64,000 bases of DNA from Actinomucor elegans (GCA_026027325.1 JAMSLZ010000010.1:1116001-1180000); one strand, 5' to 3'. Shown: positions 11,266 to 24,223, counted from the stretch's first letter. Program-made: numbers and translations. The notes: generated by a model from the letters alone, not told the origin.

Positions 11266-12535
11266 ATGTCCTTGTTAAAGAAAACGAAAAAAGTAACTAT
11301 AAGAAGACAAAAGTTGTATTATAACCAACACTCGTTAGGTCTTATTGATGGGTAGAGGAGGAGCAGGGAAATCTTCGATGCGATCCATCATTTTCCATAA
11401 CAACGTGGCCAAAAAAACGCGAGACTTGGAACCAACAAGTATGTAATAGGTATTTAAAAAATACTCTGATCATTCTGAATAGAATGATATACTAATATGG
11501 ATGCCTTAGTTTTATGGGATAACAAGACCAATGTTCAATTTCTTGGTAACTTGCATTTAAATTTATGGGATTGTGGAGGGTGAGTATACTCTATTAAATA
11601 TACTCATAGACTAATAATCTCGCAGACAAGATGATGCTTTCAATGATTACCTTACAACCTATAGAACAACCATATTCAAAGATGTCCATGTATTGATTTA
11701 CGTATTTGATGCTATCAGTGCCGAACTTGACAAAGACATTCATTATTACCAATCTTGTCTCGAATCAATTCTAACTCATTCACCTAATGCTCTTGTGTTT
11801 TGCTTGATGCATAAAATGGACCTTATACAAGAAGATAGGCGTGATAAGGTAAATTAGATGAGTGGGGTACCATGTGAAATCTAATAATGAGATATAGATG
11901 TTTGAAAAGCAAAAGTTGGAGCTGGAAGTAAGATCGGAACCTATTCAAATCCAAGTATTTCAAACTTCAATATGGGATGAGACTCTCTATGCAGTATGTA
12001 TCAAATATCCTATGTATTTTTATACTCATATCAAAGAAACATAGGCCTGGGCCAAGATTATTCATTGTTTAATACCTAATATTCATCATCTACAAGCAAG
12101 TCTGGATGCCTTTTGCCAGATATGCGGCGCAGATGAGATTGTTTTATTTGAGAAAACTACTTTTCTGGTGATTGCCAATGCTGCTACCATTCATCATCCA
12201 GATAAACATCGATTTGAAAAGATCAGCAGTATCATTAAACAATTTAATCTTTGTACAAGGTAATACAATACCGGAAACCAAACATACATTAACACATTCG
12301 TAGGAAAGAGCAATACTCTAAGCAGATGGAGATCAAAGGAAGTAATTTTACTGCATTTTTCGATTCATTAACTAAAAATACCAGTGTTTTATTGATTATA
12401 TCTGATACAGGCATAAGTAAGATCTAATGCTTATATATATATCTTACTAATTCCACTATTTGTCTAGCTTCCGCTGCAACTCAAGTCAACATCTCTGCTG
12501 CAAGGAAATATTTCGAAAAACTTGAAAATGAATAA
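11266..12535 (+). CDS. GTR1: Rag-family small GTPase GTR1 (RagA/B type)
   Basis: Eight exons: 11266-11292, 11339-11438, 11510-11579, 11626-11848, 11898-11993, 12045-12259, 12304-12416 and 12468-12535. They join in frame to 303 residues, the family's usual length. Visible motifs are the P-loop [13 protein letters not shown], the G3 segment [15 protein letters not shown] (G4 region) and [12 protein letters not shown], all diagnostic of Gtr1/RagA. A C-terminal roadblock-like half follows. Gtr1 pairs with Gtr2 on the vacuole/lysosome and recruits TORC1 when amino acids are present; the TOR gene lies about 18 kb away in this window. The first exon encodes only nine residues. Its TAA is directly followed by the stop codon of the convergent FYR gene. 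Confidence 0.95.
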
Positions 12536-13551
12536 TTACTTTTCTTCGGGTAAACCTGACTCGTCATATCCTTCCATACTTTCAATCAACTTCATTGTGA
12601 TAGGATCAGAAAAGCCAAAAAACTAAATATACAATCAATAAAACGAATTTAATATACCCTATTATCCTTACCAGAGGCCCACTAACACGCGTTGCACTGG
12701 ATTTACTATGCAAACAGGCTTCTGTCCATGGTGCAGTAGGCGTAACTCCTGTCCAGACAGAAGAGTTGTGCTGTACTGTAAAGATAGGCCCTTCACCTTC
12801 TTGCTTAGGCGGCAGAATTCCCATAACATAATCATTGCCGAAGTGCGTTTTTGTTGCTCGATAGCCAATAGGATAAGGGTGTCTATATCGACACTAGAAG
12901 ACGAGTTAATAAAGCAAATTACACAGCTTTTTTCATTACTTACTCCTCGACTGCTCCATGCTAGAGATCTACCTTTACCCGTATGTAACTTGCCCAGCTC
13001 CCATATCGTAGTACCAATCGATCTTAAAGTTACTGGTACACCTACATTGTCAGGAATGCTATCTATCATGTTTCGCTCTTCCTGTCTCTTTTGTGCTATT
13101 TCTAATTGTCGCACTCTATCGTTCTCATCCACAATATCACTCAACTCACCCTACTACATGTTACTTATATCTTCCTTGGAGCTTGGATAACGCATTCACT
13201 TACAATTTCCTCAGGTACTTCGCCCCTTTGTCGCCTTGAAAGACGCGTTGCGACTTTGGGTTTGCGCTCCCTTGTATATAATCTGGGCCGCTTTTTTGCA
13301 ACAGAACCGGTATTTTTGACTTTGGGGATATCCTAGAGTGATTGTTAATATGAACGAGTCTATCTTGGAGATACACACTTTACAGCGGCAATACCCGTGG
13401 AACCATCGTTCAAACCCAATTCTCTCAAAAGATCTTGGTTCTGTTCTATATTGAGTTTACGTTTTAATTCATAATTGCTATAAAGTAAACACGAGTTAGG
13501 TTTATACTCAAAAGAAAATGGTATAATAATATACCTAATTTCTGGACTCAT
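12536..13551 (-). CDS. FYR-domain (FYRN/FYRC) nuclear protein, TBRG1-like
   Basis: Six exons: 13551-13535, 13477-13375, 13332-13204, 13150-12944, 12893-12672 and 12622-12536. They join to 254 residues. The N-terminus has a short charged helix (YELKRKLNIEQNQDLLRELG), then a basic stretch (KKRPRLYTRERK, RLSRRQRGE) suiting nuclear or DNA contact, and a short coiled segment. The C-terminal half fits the FYR domain: YPIGYRATK (FYRN), GPIFTV, then TPTAPW and GPLFFGFSDPITMKLIE (FYRC). FYR domains occur in KMT2/trithorax, KDM5-like and TBRG1 proteins; with no SET or Jumonji domain, the TBRG1 type is the closest match. The gene is convergent with GTR1 with no bases between the stop codons. A chromatin role is inferred from family knowledge. 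Confidence 0.8.
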
Positions 13552-14636
13552 TACAAACACGTTTGATTCCACAAGAAAAGAAACAGGGAAAAAATTAATT
13601 TATATAGTGGAGTCGCGACTTTTAAATTTGATCTTGTTGTGCCTTATTTCGAAGCCAATAATACATAAGTTCTTGTTTGCATTCATAATGGCCTTTGTGA
13701 TATAGAAAGTGCCAGTACTGGAAATATAATGACAAGTTAGTTTCTAGCCTTATTATCAAATTAAATCAAGGAAAGTGTTAATGCATAACTATCAAAATGT
13801 CATAACAACCGTGAGGACAAATAATTCAAATCTCCATAGCAACCATAGCCGTCACAAACAAGTCACCCTAGCAACCGTAGTTGTCAAAATCGGATAATCC
13901 AATCAACATAGCAACCGTACCTATATAATAGAAGATGAGGTTCCCAGGATTGTTTCTATCCACTCAAACCTATCTATTTTATATATAAACTGGTTGCAGC
14001 TTGACTCATGCTGCCTCAGCTACTGTATTTCCTGTATTTCATGCGAGATAGTCCTCATCTAACCAAGGCAGAACAATACTTTTCATTGTTCCATTCGTCT
14101 TCGCTTACATAATAGAAAAGGAACCAATAAGATTGGTGGCTTAGGGCTAGATTTAGATAAAAAACCATATTAAAAAAATAAAATAACCGCCTAATGGTGA
14201 GTTTCTTCTTTTCTCTTTTACCATTTCTTTGTTATAAAGCAAGGGAAAAAAAAAGTCCAACTGAAAACGAAAAACACGTTCAAGTGCAACTTTTTGTATA
14301 TATATTTTATATATAGTGGAGGGGGGATAAATACAAGTGACGACGAATAAAGACAATTTGACGGGAATACCCAGCATGCAAACTGCTGACATTAGGCTAG
14401 TGTAAGTAGAAAACATATTATCAATAGTCTCGGCCAAAAACAAAAATGACTTATAGTTTATAACATAGACCTTCAAAGACAATATCAATAGGATTCGAAA
14501 ACACAAACATAGATTATGATCAACCTGCTCAAGACAAAGGTGAGTTCGTGTCTTAATTAAACTCGAGATCGTTAATGCTCAATGTCATCCATTAGATACT
14601 TCGAGTATAATATCTAATAGTTATGACACAACCACC
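13552..14636. promoter_or_regulatory. Intergenic and SET2 promoter region
   Basis: About 1.1 kb between the divergent FYR gene and SET2. It contains four TAGCAACC-type motifs (13801-13917, listed separately) with a CCAAT box (near 13898), and a possible 5' UTR intron before SET2 (GTGAGT near 14540 to an AG near 14595). No protein-coding gene was recognised; the 117-codon minus-strand frame at 14153-14506 is low-complexity and is discounted. Confidence 0.45.
13801..13917. promoter_or_regulatory. Cluster of X-box-like half sites (TAGCAACC)
   Basis: Four related copies in 117 bp: CATAACAACCG at 13801, CATAGCAACC at 13835, CCTAGCAACCG at 13867 and CATAGCAACCG at 13907, spaced about 32-40 bp. The motif resembles half of the RFX X-box (GTTGCCATGGCAAC). 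A similar pair precedes UBP8 (51406-51455). The sites lie about 720-840 bp upstream of the SET2 start. Assignment to an RFX-type factor is inference. Confidence 0.4.
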
Positions 14637-17600
14637 ATGTTAAATACCAGCACACTTGATTCTTTCAACGATTTGGCCATTTCACCTTCAGAGGATCATC
14701 TGATGGACGATGAAGACGACGATGAAGAGGATATGATACGATATGGTTCTTTTCTCAGTCAACCTGAGGAAGGAGAGGGCGAACAAGAAGTAGAAGAATT
14801 AGAGCCTCAGTTACCTTCTGCTACAGCCGATGCAATGGAAACGTACTGCAATATCACCGAGAATATCTATTGCGGATCAGCAACGGGCAAGTCTATTGCT
14901 GAAGAAAGTATGCCTTGCGAATGTAAATATAGACCTGATGTAGATAATCCCGACGATGCTTGTGGAGATGATAACTATTGTATCAACCGAATGATGTTTA
15001 TGGAATGTATGGTAGACGATTGTCCTTGTGATAGGTATTGCCGCAACAGAAGATTCCAATTACGCCAGTATGCACGCGTCGATGTCATCAGGACAGATAA
15101 AAAGGGTTTTGGATTAAGAGCTTTGACGGACTTACCAACGTAAGTAAAAATCAACTGAATAATGTACACATGGTAACCTTTTTATTAGTAATGCTTTTAT
15201 TATGGAGTACATTGGAGAAGTGATACCAAATCATGAATTCATTAAAAGAACAAAAGAATACGAAGCAGCAGGGTTAGAGCATTATTATTTCATGACCTTG
15301 AAGACTGACGAAGTAAATATCATATTAGGCTCTTGAGCTTGTTCTAACATATCTGTTTATAGATCATTGACGCAACAAAGAAAGGTTGTTTAGCAAGATT
15401 CATCAATCATTCGTGTAATCCAAACAGTGTTACGCAAAAGTGGGTTGTTGGTAAAAACATGCGAATTGGTATTTTTACACGACGTCCTATCAAAGCAGGT
15501 TCAGAGTTAACTTTTGATTACAAATTTGAACGATATGGGTAAGACATGAATCAATTGATAAGAACACTAGACTCACATTGATTAGTGCTGTTGCTCAACC
15601 TTGCTTTTGTGGTGAAGCAACATGTAAAGGGTTCATTGGTGGTTCGTTGAAAAGCGATTCAAAAGCACCTGCTCCCTCTTTGGAGGATACGAGTCATAAC
15701 GAAGATGATGACGATGATGAGGAAGAAGAAGAAGAAGATGATGATTCAGATACAATAGAAGCAGTAACTCTCACTCAAAAGAATATGCTACGCAAGATGC
15801 ATAGGCGCCGTGCTTCTGAACCATTACAAGATCCACGCGAAGTGCAGTCATTCGTCAAACGTATGCTGGATTCAGTTGGCAAATCGCATCTGGTACTGAA
15901 GCTATTGCTGCGACTGGAATTGACAGATGCTGAAACACCTCAGGGCAAAGACATTTTGAAAAAGTTTGTTCGCTTGCACGGCCTAAAGATGCTCAAGTTT
16001 TGGTTGGGTGAATGGAAAAACGATACAGAGATCTTGATCAAAGTCTTGCAGGTTTTATCTCAATTACCTCTTGCCAACAAAAATGGACTCGAAGACTGCA
16101 AAATGATTGAAATTGTAGGTAGATTGACTGCACACGAGCAATCAGATATCCGGCAGTTAGCAGAACAGTTACTGGAAAATTGGAGTCAATTAAAGAGCGT
16201 CTATCGTATTCCAAAACGTATTCCAACCGAGAAATCCAATCATAAACGAGAAACAGAACAAGAAGAAGACGACGATGTTCAATCACAAGCGTCTTTGGAT
16301 AGAATACCACCATCGCATTATCATTCAAGTCGAGAATTCTTTGATCCTGATGAAGATTACTTTGAATACTTTTCGATGGATGTAGATGCTACAGAGATAC
16401 AATGGAAGTTAGATTATCCTCCACGATCAATGATTCCAACTGCGCCTCGAGCAATGATTGATGCTTGTATAAAAAATGGTTTCTACGGATATGGCCGGCC
16501 TACGCGTCAACAATCTGCATATCCTTCATACCCACCATCAACTATAGAACATCATTATTTAGACCAAGCTTCCTCTAAATACACAAACGATATGTCTCCT
16601 GACAATACTTCTCCAGTAGGTTCAATCGTTACTACGATTACACCTACAAGGCCAGCAGCGGCAGTAACGCCACCACCTAAATTACCAAATAACTGGCGAT
16701 CTGCTTATGCAGAAGACGGCACCATTTACTATTACCATCGTATCTCTGGGAAAACACAATGGCAGTTTCCAGAAGAGCGAGTCAGTTCAATTGAAGGTGT
16801 GAATCAGTCTGATCTAGAAGATTTAGTGGAAAAGACCATTCAAGAATCCGAAAACAAAAAGAGAGCTGAAAAGACTCGAAGTGAAAGCCCTGCCGTCTCC
16901 ATCACAAGTAAACTAAAGAACTCACCGCGAGTGATAACACCTTCGGTCAGCCGAAGAGGTTCTGGTGATCCAACAACTGCTACAGCAACTTCATTAGATG
17001 AAAATGAATTAAAGAAAGAAGTGGGAAAGATTGTCACCAAATACCTTAGTTCCAAGCAAAAGACTCTGTGGAAAGGCGACAAATATCTGTTTAAAGAATT
17101 GGCAAGAAAGGTAAAAAGACTAAAAAAAAAAATTAACAGACTGTAATCTGATTAACTTTTGATTAGATCACACATCATATTGTAGACCGAGAGATCCAGT
17201 CATCACGAAAGATCCACGCTATGAACAGTAGTGTACGTGCCAAGATTGAAAAATTCATTGATTCGCATGGCTCTGAATTAGTATTAAAAGTACAACGCAA
17301 ACGAAAACATCCAACCTCTTCCTCCACTGCTAATGGTAAAGGTAAAATGACAGAGAGTCCAGCCAGTGTTGTTTCTTCTGAGGAAACCAAGCCTACACCA
17401 ATACAGCAGCCTCAGTCAAGCGAAGTTTGGCAAGACATACCTACATCGCCTTCCGCTAATAAGAGACGTTTCATAGATGACTCGGTACAAGATACATCAC
17501 CATCCACGATTATAGACAATAAAAGCACTAAAACTCCACCAATACAACAGCCAGCGCCATCATCACAAAAGGAGGACATACCCTACTATTATTCACGTAG

Positions 17601-17922
17601 AAGTCGCGTTAGTTCGCCTACTTTATATAATGCTGCGAGTAGTAGTAGTTCACGCTACGCTGGTGAATATGTTCGACCTGGATATAGCCGTCATTACAGC
17701 TCATACTATCGATATCCACCTCGACCTCCATCCCCTTATTATCGTGGTAGTAGCAGTAGCAGTGGTGGACGTTATTATTCGAGTAATGGTGGAAGAGGTA
17801 GATCACCGCCGCCTTATTATCATCATCATCATCATCACCATCATCATCGACATTCAGCCAGTTCATCTAGACGCGGCTCTTTATCAGATGATGACATGGA
17901 TTCCAGAAGAAGGTGGGACTGA
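14637..17922 (+). CDS. SET2: Histone H3 lysine 36 methyltransferase SET2
   Basis: Five exons: 14637-15139, 15189-15312, 15363-15538, 15586-17110 and 17167-17922, giving 1027 residues. An acidic N-terminus (residues 22-60) precedes the Cys-rich AWS domain (about 91-140). The SET domain follows (about 141-265), with GFGLRAL, the catalytic [10 protein letters not shown] and ELTFDYKFE, then a post-[13 protein letters not shown] (about 272-281). Further on are a WW domain (about 632-664, NNWRSAY to QWQFPEE) and an SRI domain (about 742-850) that in this family binds phosphorylated RNA polymerase II CTD. This order is that of SETD2/Set2, which methylates H3K36 behind elongating polymerase. A Ser/Tyr/Arg-rich tail with a His run closes the protein. 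The start is the first in-frame ATG after an upstream stop and has a good ACCACC context. Confidence 0.95.
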
Positions 17923-18971
17923 TAGCTTTTTTTGCAAATAACCCCCCCCCCCCCAAAAAAAATTAAAAGCAATTATATAGTTTTCTTTACTACTATTCTA
18001 ATTATTGTATATCTCTCCACTTCTCATCCGAAAAAGACACATACATTCCATTCCATTCCCTATTCTTCCCTCCTTCCTTTTTTCTCTACTTGTAAATACC
18101 ACCATCTCTTTATTATGCAATGAAACTTGCTCAAAGTGCTTAGTTGAAATAAAGAGAAACTTAGTAAAATAATAATAACGTTTAAATGGAATTAACTTGC
18201 GCATTATAATTCATGCATGGAAAACCTTGTACTTCTATATCTCAAAAACGCCGCTTTACATACATAAATTCTAAAAATTTGGGCCAAAGGATTTTTTTTT
18301 TTCAGAGATTGGACACTAACATTTCCATACATGTTGAGCGATTTTTGTTTAATTCCACATCTGATGGTTAGTAAAAGTTCAGAATGAAGCATTGCGTCTA
18401 TTGAGACTAGTATGAATATATTTATATTTTGGTAATTGTTAGTAACTTAAATGTATTTCATGTACTAGATTTAATAATATATAAATCTTTTGACAGATCC
18501 CGATCAAAATTTGTATTTGATTAGAACTGTAAACTCATGATGCTATTGCATCTGTTGGAATCTTTGCTTAATCACAGTAGATATATGGAATATATCTTAC
18601 ACGTCGATAATTAACTGTAATTTATGTACAGCTCATGCAAGCTATCTACTTTTAATGATTCGTAGGTCTCTCAATCAATTTCGATCTAATATCGTACATG
18701 ATGATGATGGGGTACTCCATATTCAGAACGAGATTCTGTATTTGTTTAGCTTGTTACAACAGGTATACGACTATTAGCGATAAGTTTTGCAAGTTTTTCA
18801 CTTTGGTTATTCAGATGAACAGTTTAAATCTCTGTCTATATTGAATATAATGTCCATTCAGTCATAACCAACATTTGCGACAAAAAAATAATATCTTATT
18901 CACAGATCATGATCAGCTTGCAATGCAAGCATTTACTTTAATATACATTAAACAAGAATATTTATATTGGT
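17923..18971. other. Intergenic between convergent SET2 and MED14
   Basis: Begins with a run of about 13 C followed by A (17942-17961), just after the SET2 stop. Further on are pieces resembling the dispersed repeat (GATCCCGATCAAAATTTG near 18497, and GGTCTCTCAATCAATTTCG near 18665). No gene was recognised; AT-rich stretches probably supply the polyadenylation signals for both neighbours. Confidence 0.45.
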
Positions 18972-21900
18972 TTACACCATAGCTTGTAACTTGTATAAAA
19001 TACCTTGGCAAAGAGACGCAGAGCATAAAAGACCATGTTGAAATGAAACAGCACTTGGTTCAGTAATTTGATCAGCCCATACTTCTCCAGAAGTATACCA
19101 ACGGCCCTGTTCTTCTTCTGGTAGAGAAGAAAAAATCCAAGTATCCAATGTGTCTAGCAATCCAGAGAACTTGTCAAATGGAGTAAAGTTGAACTGCTGT
19201 GCCACTTTGATCGGTTTCAACAAACTCTTTCCATTACCATGGACAGGTTGCTGGACAATATATGGCTGAGGTACAATAAATGGATCATTTTTAGCAGTGT
19301 GCGAAGAGTAAAACAGATGGTGATAAGCAGCATCAGAGACGCAGATGGTTGATTTGTCTGCAAATCGAATGTCAATAGCATGCATTGTAGAAAAAATAAC
19401 GCGTACAGAGTCGTAAGCGCGAGGTATAATCGATACTTTGCCGATATCACCTTCTTGTGCACATTTCACTTCTAAACGCTCAAGACAAGCCATTAAAGGA
19501 AGTGTTTGGAACAATACCTAATGACAAGTAAAAGTCTAAACATAGAGAAACACACATACGGTTATGCTTTCCTGATTTACCTGCACAAAATAGATCAAAT
19601 CTCGGCTTTCGTTTAGCACGTCTCGTAAAAAACTAGTAATACGCCAATGAGGATTGCGAGAATTGATAGATGGTAAAGCCGTAAATATTGCTTTGGTAGC
19701 TTCATCCGTCAATCCAAGCTCGATGTTGTATCGTCTAGCATGGCCTTTACTAGGTGAAGCCCAGTTTATTGTGCAAGTGAAATCCTAACAATACAATATA
19801 TTAGTGGCTGTTTTACGTCTGCCTTTTGGATTATACCTTGGCATATGAGAATGACAGATCTTGCAAGTCCGTCGAATTGAACTTGAGTTGATCTTTATAC
19901 TTCTTAAACCAAATGGATGATACTACTCAAGAACGTAAGTGCATGATCATGGATACTTTTGTTCTATCTACCTTGTCTGGCTAAATTGGCCATCATAAAT
20001 ATTCTTTCCCAGTCCGTTAGAAAGTGATTGACGCAATCATCAATGTTTGGGTATGTAAATGATATGACACCTGTAGCTTTATCCAGCGCAATGTGATCGC
20101 CCAAGTCATTAGTTTGTAATGCATCTACGTGCTTCCAATCAAATTTGTCCTGGACTACTACATAACAGTCGCCACGACCACAGTCCCACCATCCGAACGA
20201 TCGTATCAAGACATCGTTCTTCATAAGCGGTAACATCTTTTCTATCCATGGATTCGATTCTAATGGTCTCTCACGTTTAGTACCATCCTCGGCCAAATGA
20301 TAAGCGCAAGTTCGTAGTATATCACGCTGAGGAACACATACAACTTCCATTTTATCAGCAGCAGGGTGGTTGAGGATTTGTGTTTCCATACTGGACAATG
20401 ATTGTAAAAGAGGTCGCATATGGTATTGAAGTGAACCCTGATAAGATTGTAATTGAAGTTCGATTTTTCGATTTGTAATAAAGGCTCGACAAAGAGAATC
20501 AAGTTTGGCCAAATAGCGCAAATCAATTGAAAGACTATAGGCAAGTTAGATGCTAGTACTGATTCAAAGCGATTACTTACTTGTCGACTTTGGAGCCTGG
20601 TTCATCATTGGGTTGTATGGATGATCTTCTTTTCTTTAAAATATGATCTTCAACAGTCAATGTCTTGTCTTCCGAAGACCTGTCTTCGGAACGTCTTTTC
20701 CTCCCACCATCGCTAGATACGATGGAATAAGAAGACTCTTTTTTCACAAGCGCATTACTCTTTTCAATCTTGGGAATAAATTGATCTTGCCATAGTTGAT
20801 TGCAGTCCAAAAAGGTTAGGTCTACAATAGCTTGATATAATCCATTCTGGTCAAAGGTTTTACTATAGAAACACAAGGTGAATGATACTAATCATAACCA
20901 TGAAGCAGACTTACTTTATACAACACAGCCATAGCTTGAATTCATTCTTAATGGTAGCAATAACAAGGTACCAATCTTCAAACTGCGAAAACTGTAGAAA
21001 CACGCAATGTGATGGGTATTTGCTTGTAGTAAAATCGCCAAATAGCTTCGATATATCGTCTGGACGAAGATTCATTTGGGAAGGATGGTATGGTTGTACA
21101 TTGAGTTGTTTGGCAAGTGATATGACTTCACGCACAACTACTTCAGATCGAAGCCATAATAAATGTCGCGCAATATTCTCGGGATCATTATTTAATCTAT
21201 CTTCTAAACCTCTCAATTTGACTGAAAGACATTAGAAAGAATCTTGTACATACACATAACATACTTACAATCGCCTTCACTACACCCATCACTTGCTTCA
21301 AATGCTTTGACTCGGCCAGTTCGCGCATCAGATTCAATACTAATGTATCTTTGGTGTCGATAACGCACGACAAGTGATGGTGGTTTATGTTTTGGTGTAT
21401 CTTTTAGATAAAAATTAGTCTATATATACATATATGTGTCATCGATCTGAAAGAATGCTACCTTTGTCTATCAGGGTGGATTGCGAACCAAACAATAACC
21501 CATCCGTATCGCCTTCTTCTGCCAAATGCAATCCATTTTCCTCAAGGAAACCTTTTTGAGATATCAATAGATCTCTAAACTTTTCAATAATGCATCTTCC
21601 ATGGTAGTTTGTAACATGTAAAACAAGTTGTTCGATATCCAAATTGGATGATTCCAATAGTTTCTTGTCAGTATGAAGATCAGGACTATCATCCCAAACA
21701 ACATGCAGGCTATCCTTAGGATATTTGAGCAACGAAAGCACTTTTGGTTTATCTTGTGTAGCCACTTGGTTTAATGCAATTGAAGCACCAATGCCTGCCT
21801 TTTGTATCAACCCTTTCAACTCATCACGAACCATCAAATTTAAATTATCCTGGTCATTAGTAGTAGTAGTGTGACCTACTGAAATTTCAATCACTGTACT

Positions 21901-23285
21901 TTTAAGAGCATTATTTGTAGCATGAGGACGAGCCCAATGAGAGACAGGCGATCCACCGCGCCAATAACCAAGAGTTAGCTTGGTGCGATCACCATTCATC
22001 TGTACTTTGAGTTGATTTATCCATCGTGTTTTAGCTAACATGGCCGCTTGAATGTACAGTATCTCCAATTGCATATTGAGACAGCAAAGGTGTAAATAAT
22101 CATACATATTGACTAGAGGGAAAAACAGAGGGTTTTTGGCTGATGATGTATCTTGTTCATTAGCAGGTAAAACAGGTGGTACTAATTGCTTTTGCGCATT
22201 GACACGAAGATGCTGCTTTTGCATATCATTCAATGTAATATCGACATCCTCTATAGCATTGTTAGTCACAATAAATGTGAGTGGAGTGTAACCATACCTG
22301 CTGCACCGCCTGCTGAAGTAGCTTGAACAAAGATATCAAGAGATACAATCCACCATCTTCTATCATTACTGTGGCCCATTAGCGTCAACGCTACTTCAAA
22401 TTCGTTCTCGATTGAAAAGTAAATTCGACCATTTTCTAATTGATTTTTAGCAAACGTAGAAGTGATATATTCTTAAGATCCTTACCAATTCTATACTTTT
22501 GCATAGGTGAAGGCAATACTTCTGTTGTGATCATTCGCATACGAATAACATCATTCATATTTTGAAAAGTTTCCAAGACTTGCTCGTCTGTTAAAGGTGT
22601 AGGTCTCAGCATGTCCTATATTTCCATTGTTAGTAGTACTGCAATGGCAACATTAGTATTGTCCTTACTTTGATCTTTGTTGGCATACGTTGATATGTTC
22701 CAGTCGTTAAAACATCCACAGCAGTAGGTATATCAAAATTTCGTAATCTGGCTGCCGGTAGCTCTGAATGAATCTTGTGAAGATAATCCACTGTATCTTG
22801 AAATATCTTATTTTGATTCGCCAAGAATGCCATGATATTCTGACAATGGTATTAGTCCAGTTATTTTATCGCGTTTTAGGTGTTTTACCTGGCACATTTG
22901 AATATCGTTTGCATTAGTAGCCCACTTGACAAGTACTAGTAACTTTAAAAACTGCTTCCTAACAAAGGTAGTATATGTCAGAATTTGGCGTTTCTTTTCA
23001 ACATCGGACATGGAAGGCAAACTACACGTTATTGTTAGTAAAAAGGACCGAGATCTCGACTGAATTTCGCTCTTACGTATCAGTCAAGGTCATCAAATCG
23101 GCATGCGATTTATGAATAAGTTTGCCAATTAAAGCACGAAGTGAGACCATACTAGCCATTTCGACAGGCAAAACAACTTTCTCTTCGACCGTTGACTTGC
23201 CGTTGATCTGGTCTACTTTTTTACTGTATCCATTTGGTTGCGTGATTGTCTCTGTTTCCTCTGATGCTGTTAAAGTGGGCTGCAT
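18972..23285 (-). CDS. MED14: Mediator complex subunit 14 (Rgr1)
   Basis: Thirteen exons: 23285-23077, 23021-22889, 22839-22669, 22615-22486, 22435-22298, 22250-21462, 21400-21269, 21221-20915, 20862-20581, 20534-19972, 19925-19837, 19784-19581 and 19517-18972. The joined frame is exactly in register at 1230 residues. The family signature is in the N-terminal MED14 domain: MVSLRALIGKLIHKSHADL, then TTFVRKQFLKLLVLVKWA and the ADxxxFLANQNKIFQDTVDYLHKIH-like region, followed by RLRNFDIPTAVDVL. MED14 is the scaffold joining Mediator head, middle and tail. A basic, Ser-rich patch (KKRRSS, RKRRSEDRSSEDK) at about residues 740-770 may be a nuclear signal. It is transcribed toward SET2 and divergently from the TVP38-like gene. 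Confidence 0.93.
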
Positions 23286-24223
23286 TACTTGGTTTCCTTT
23301 TTCTGTATTCTTGGGAATTTTTTATATAGAAAGAAGACACTTTTAATATAGAAAGAAACAAAAGAATAAAAAAGAAAGAAAGTAATGATATAGATAACTC
23401 GCGCGAAAAAAATGGTTGAAAATAATGACTTTTGGAGCTCGCGACGTCACCCAATAGAAGAAAAGAAACATTTTTCTCGAACTTGATTGGACATTAGTTC
23501 TAGCGGAAAGTGAACAAGACTGAGACGGATGTTGATGAGAAGCGATTATGAATTCTACGCCAGACAACTTCAATCAATACTGATCTCTCTTGATCTAGGT
23601 CAAATGTCGCATCTGGTTAGGATTTTGTGTTCAGAAAAACCTGAAACGTTTATAAAAACTCTAATTGGCTTATAATCAAAAAGTGCACTAAATGTATTGT
23701 TGTTAATTATTAGCAATTCATTTTATATAACAATGCCTGTTCAATTTTAAATTTCGGGGCTGATTTCATTCAATTTTTGCATCCGAACAGTGATCCTTCT
23801 TGTTCGGAATGAATTACTGCATCTATTCATTAAGTTTTTAACTACAGATTGAATAATATATTATCAAATTGGTGACTTGATAAAAAAAAACGGTACCTTG
23901 TTGAGGTGAATCTAAACGTTCCAAAATATCCAAGATTTCAGAGTCCTCGATATATTATTCCACGCATAAAAGTATACCTTACCGCTAAGTCAGCACTAAA
24001 AGAAAGGAATCAATCGGCGACATCTTTTTCTCTTGCACCTTTTGTGTTATAACAGCCGAAAGCATAAACCATATTACAACCACATGGCCTTCTATTCATA
24101 ACTATTTAATCACAATTTATAAAAGCGTGAGTACATTTACTAGCTTTCTTTTCCGAAACTTTTTTTCTTTAAAAAATAAAAATAAAGAAAACTCTCTCTT
24201 TTCAATTTTATGCAGTAAATAAA
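23286..24223. promoter_or_regulatory. Bidirectional promoter region MED14/TVP38-like
   Basis: About 940 bp between divergent genes. A CRE/ATF-type GACGTCAC (23443-23450) is directly followed by CCAAT, about 160 bp upstream of MED14. A clear plus-oriented copy of the dispersed repeat lies at 23581-23632 (GATCTAGGTCAAATGTCGC and ATCTGGTTAG), with a further related piece near 23806 (GAATTACTGCATC). Confidence 0.45.

Noticed and set aside
13801..13917. Interpretation of the TAGCAACC cluster as a tandem minisatellite
   Set aside because: Spacer sequences between the motifs are unrelated, so regulatory sites are more likely than a tandem repeat.
14153..14506. 117-codon minus-strand frame upstream of SET2
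   Set aside because: Low-complexity and overlaps the SET2 upstream region and its putative 5' UTR intron; no recognised motif.
17630..17941. Frames opposite or shifted within the SET2 tail
   Set aside because: Shadows of the repetitive coding DNA of SET2.
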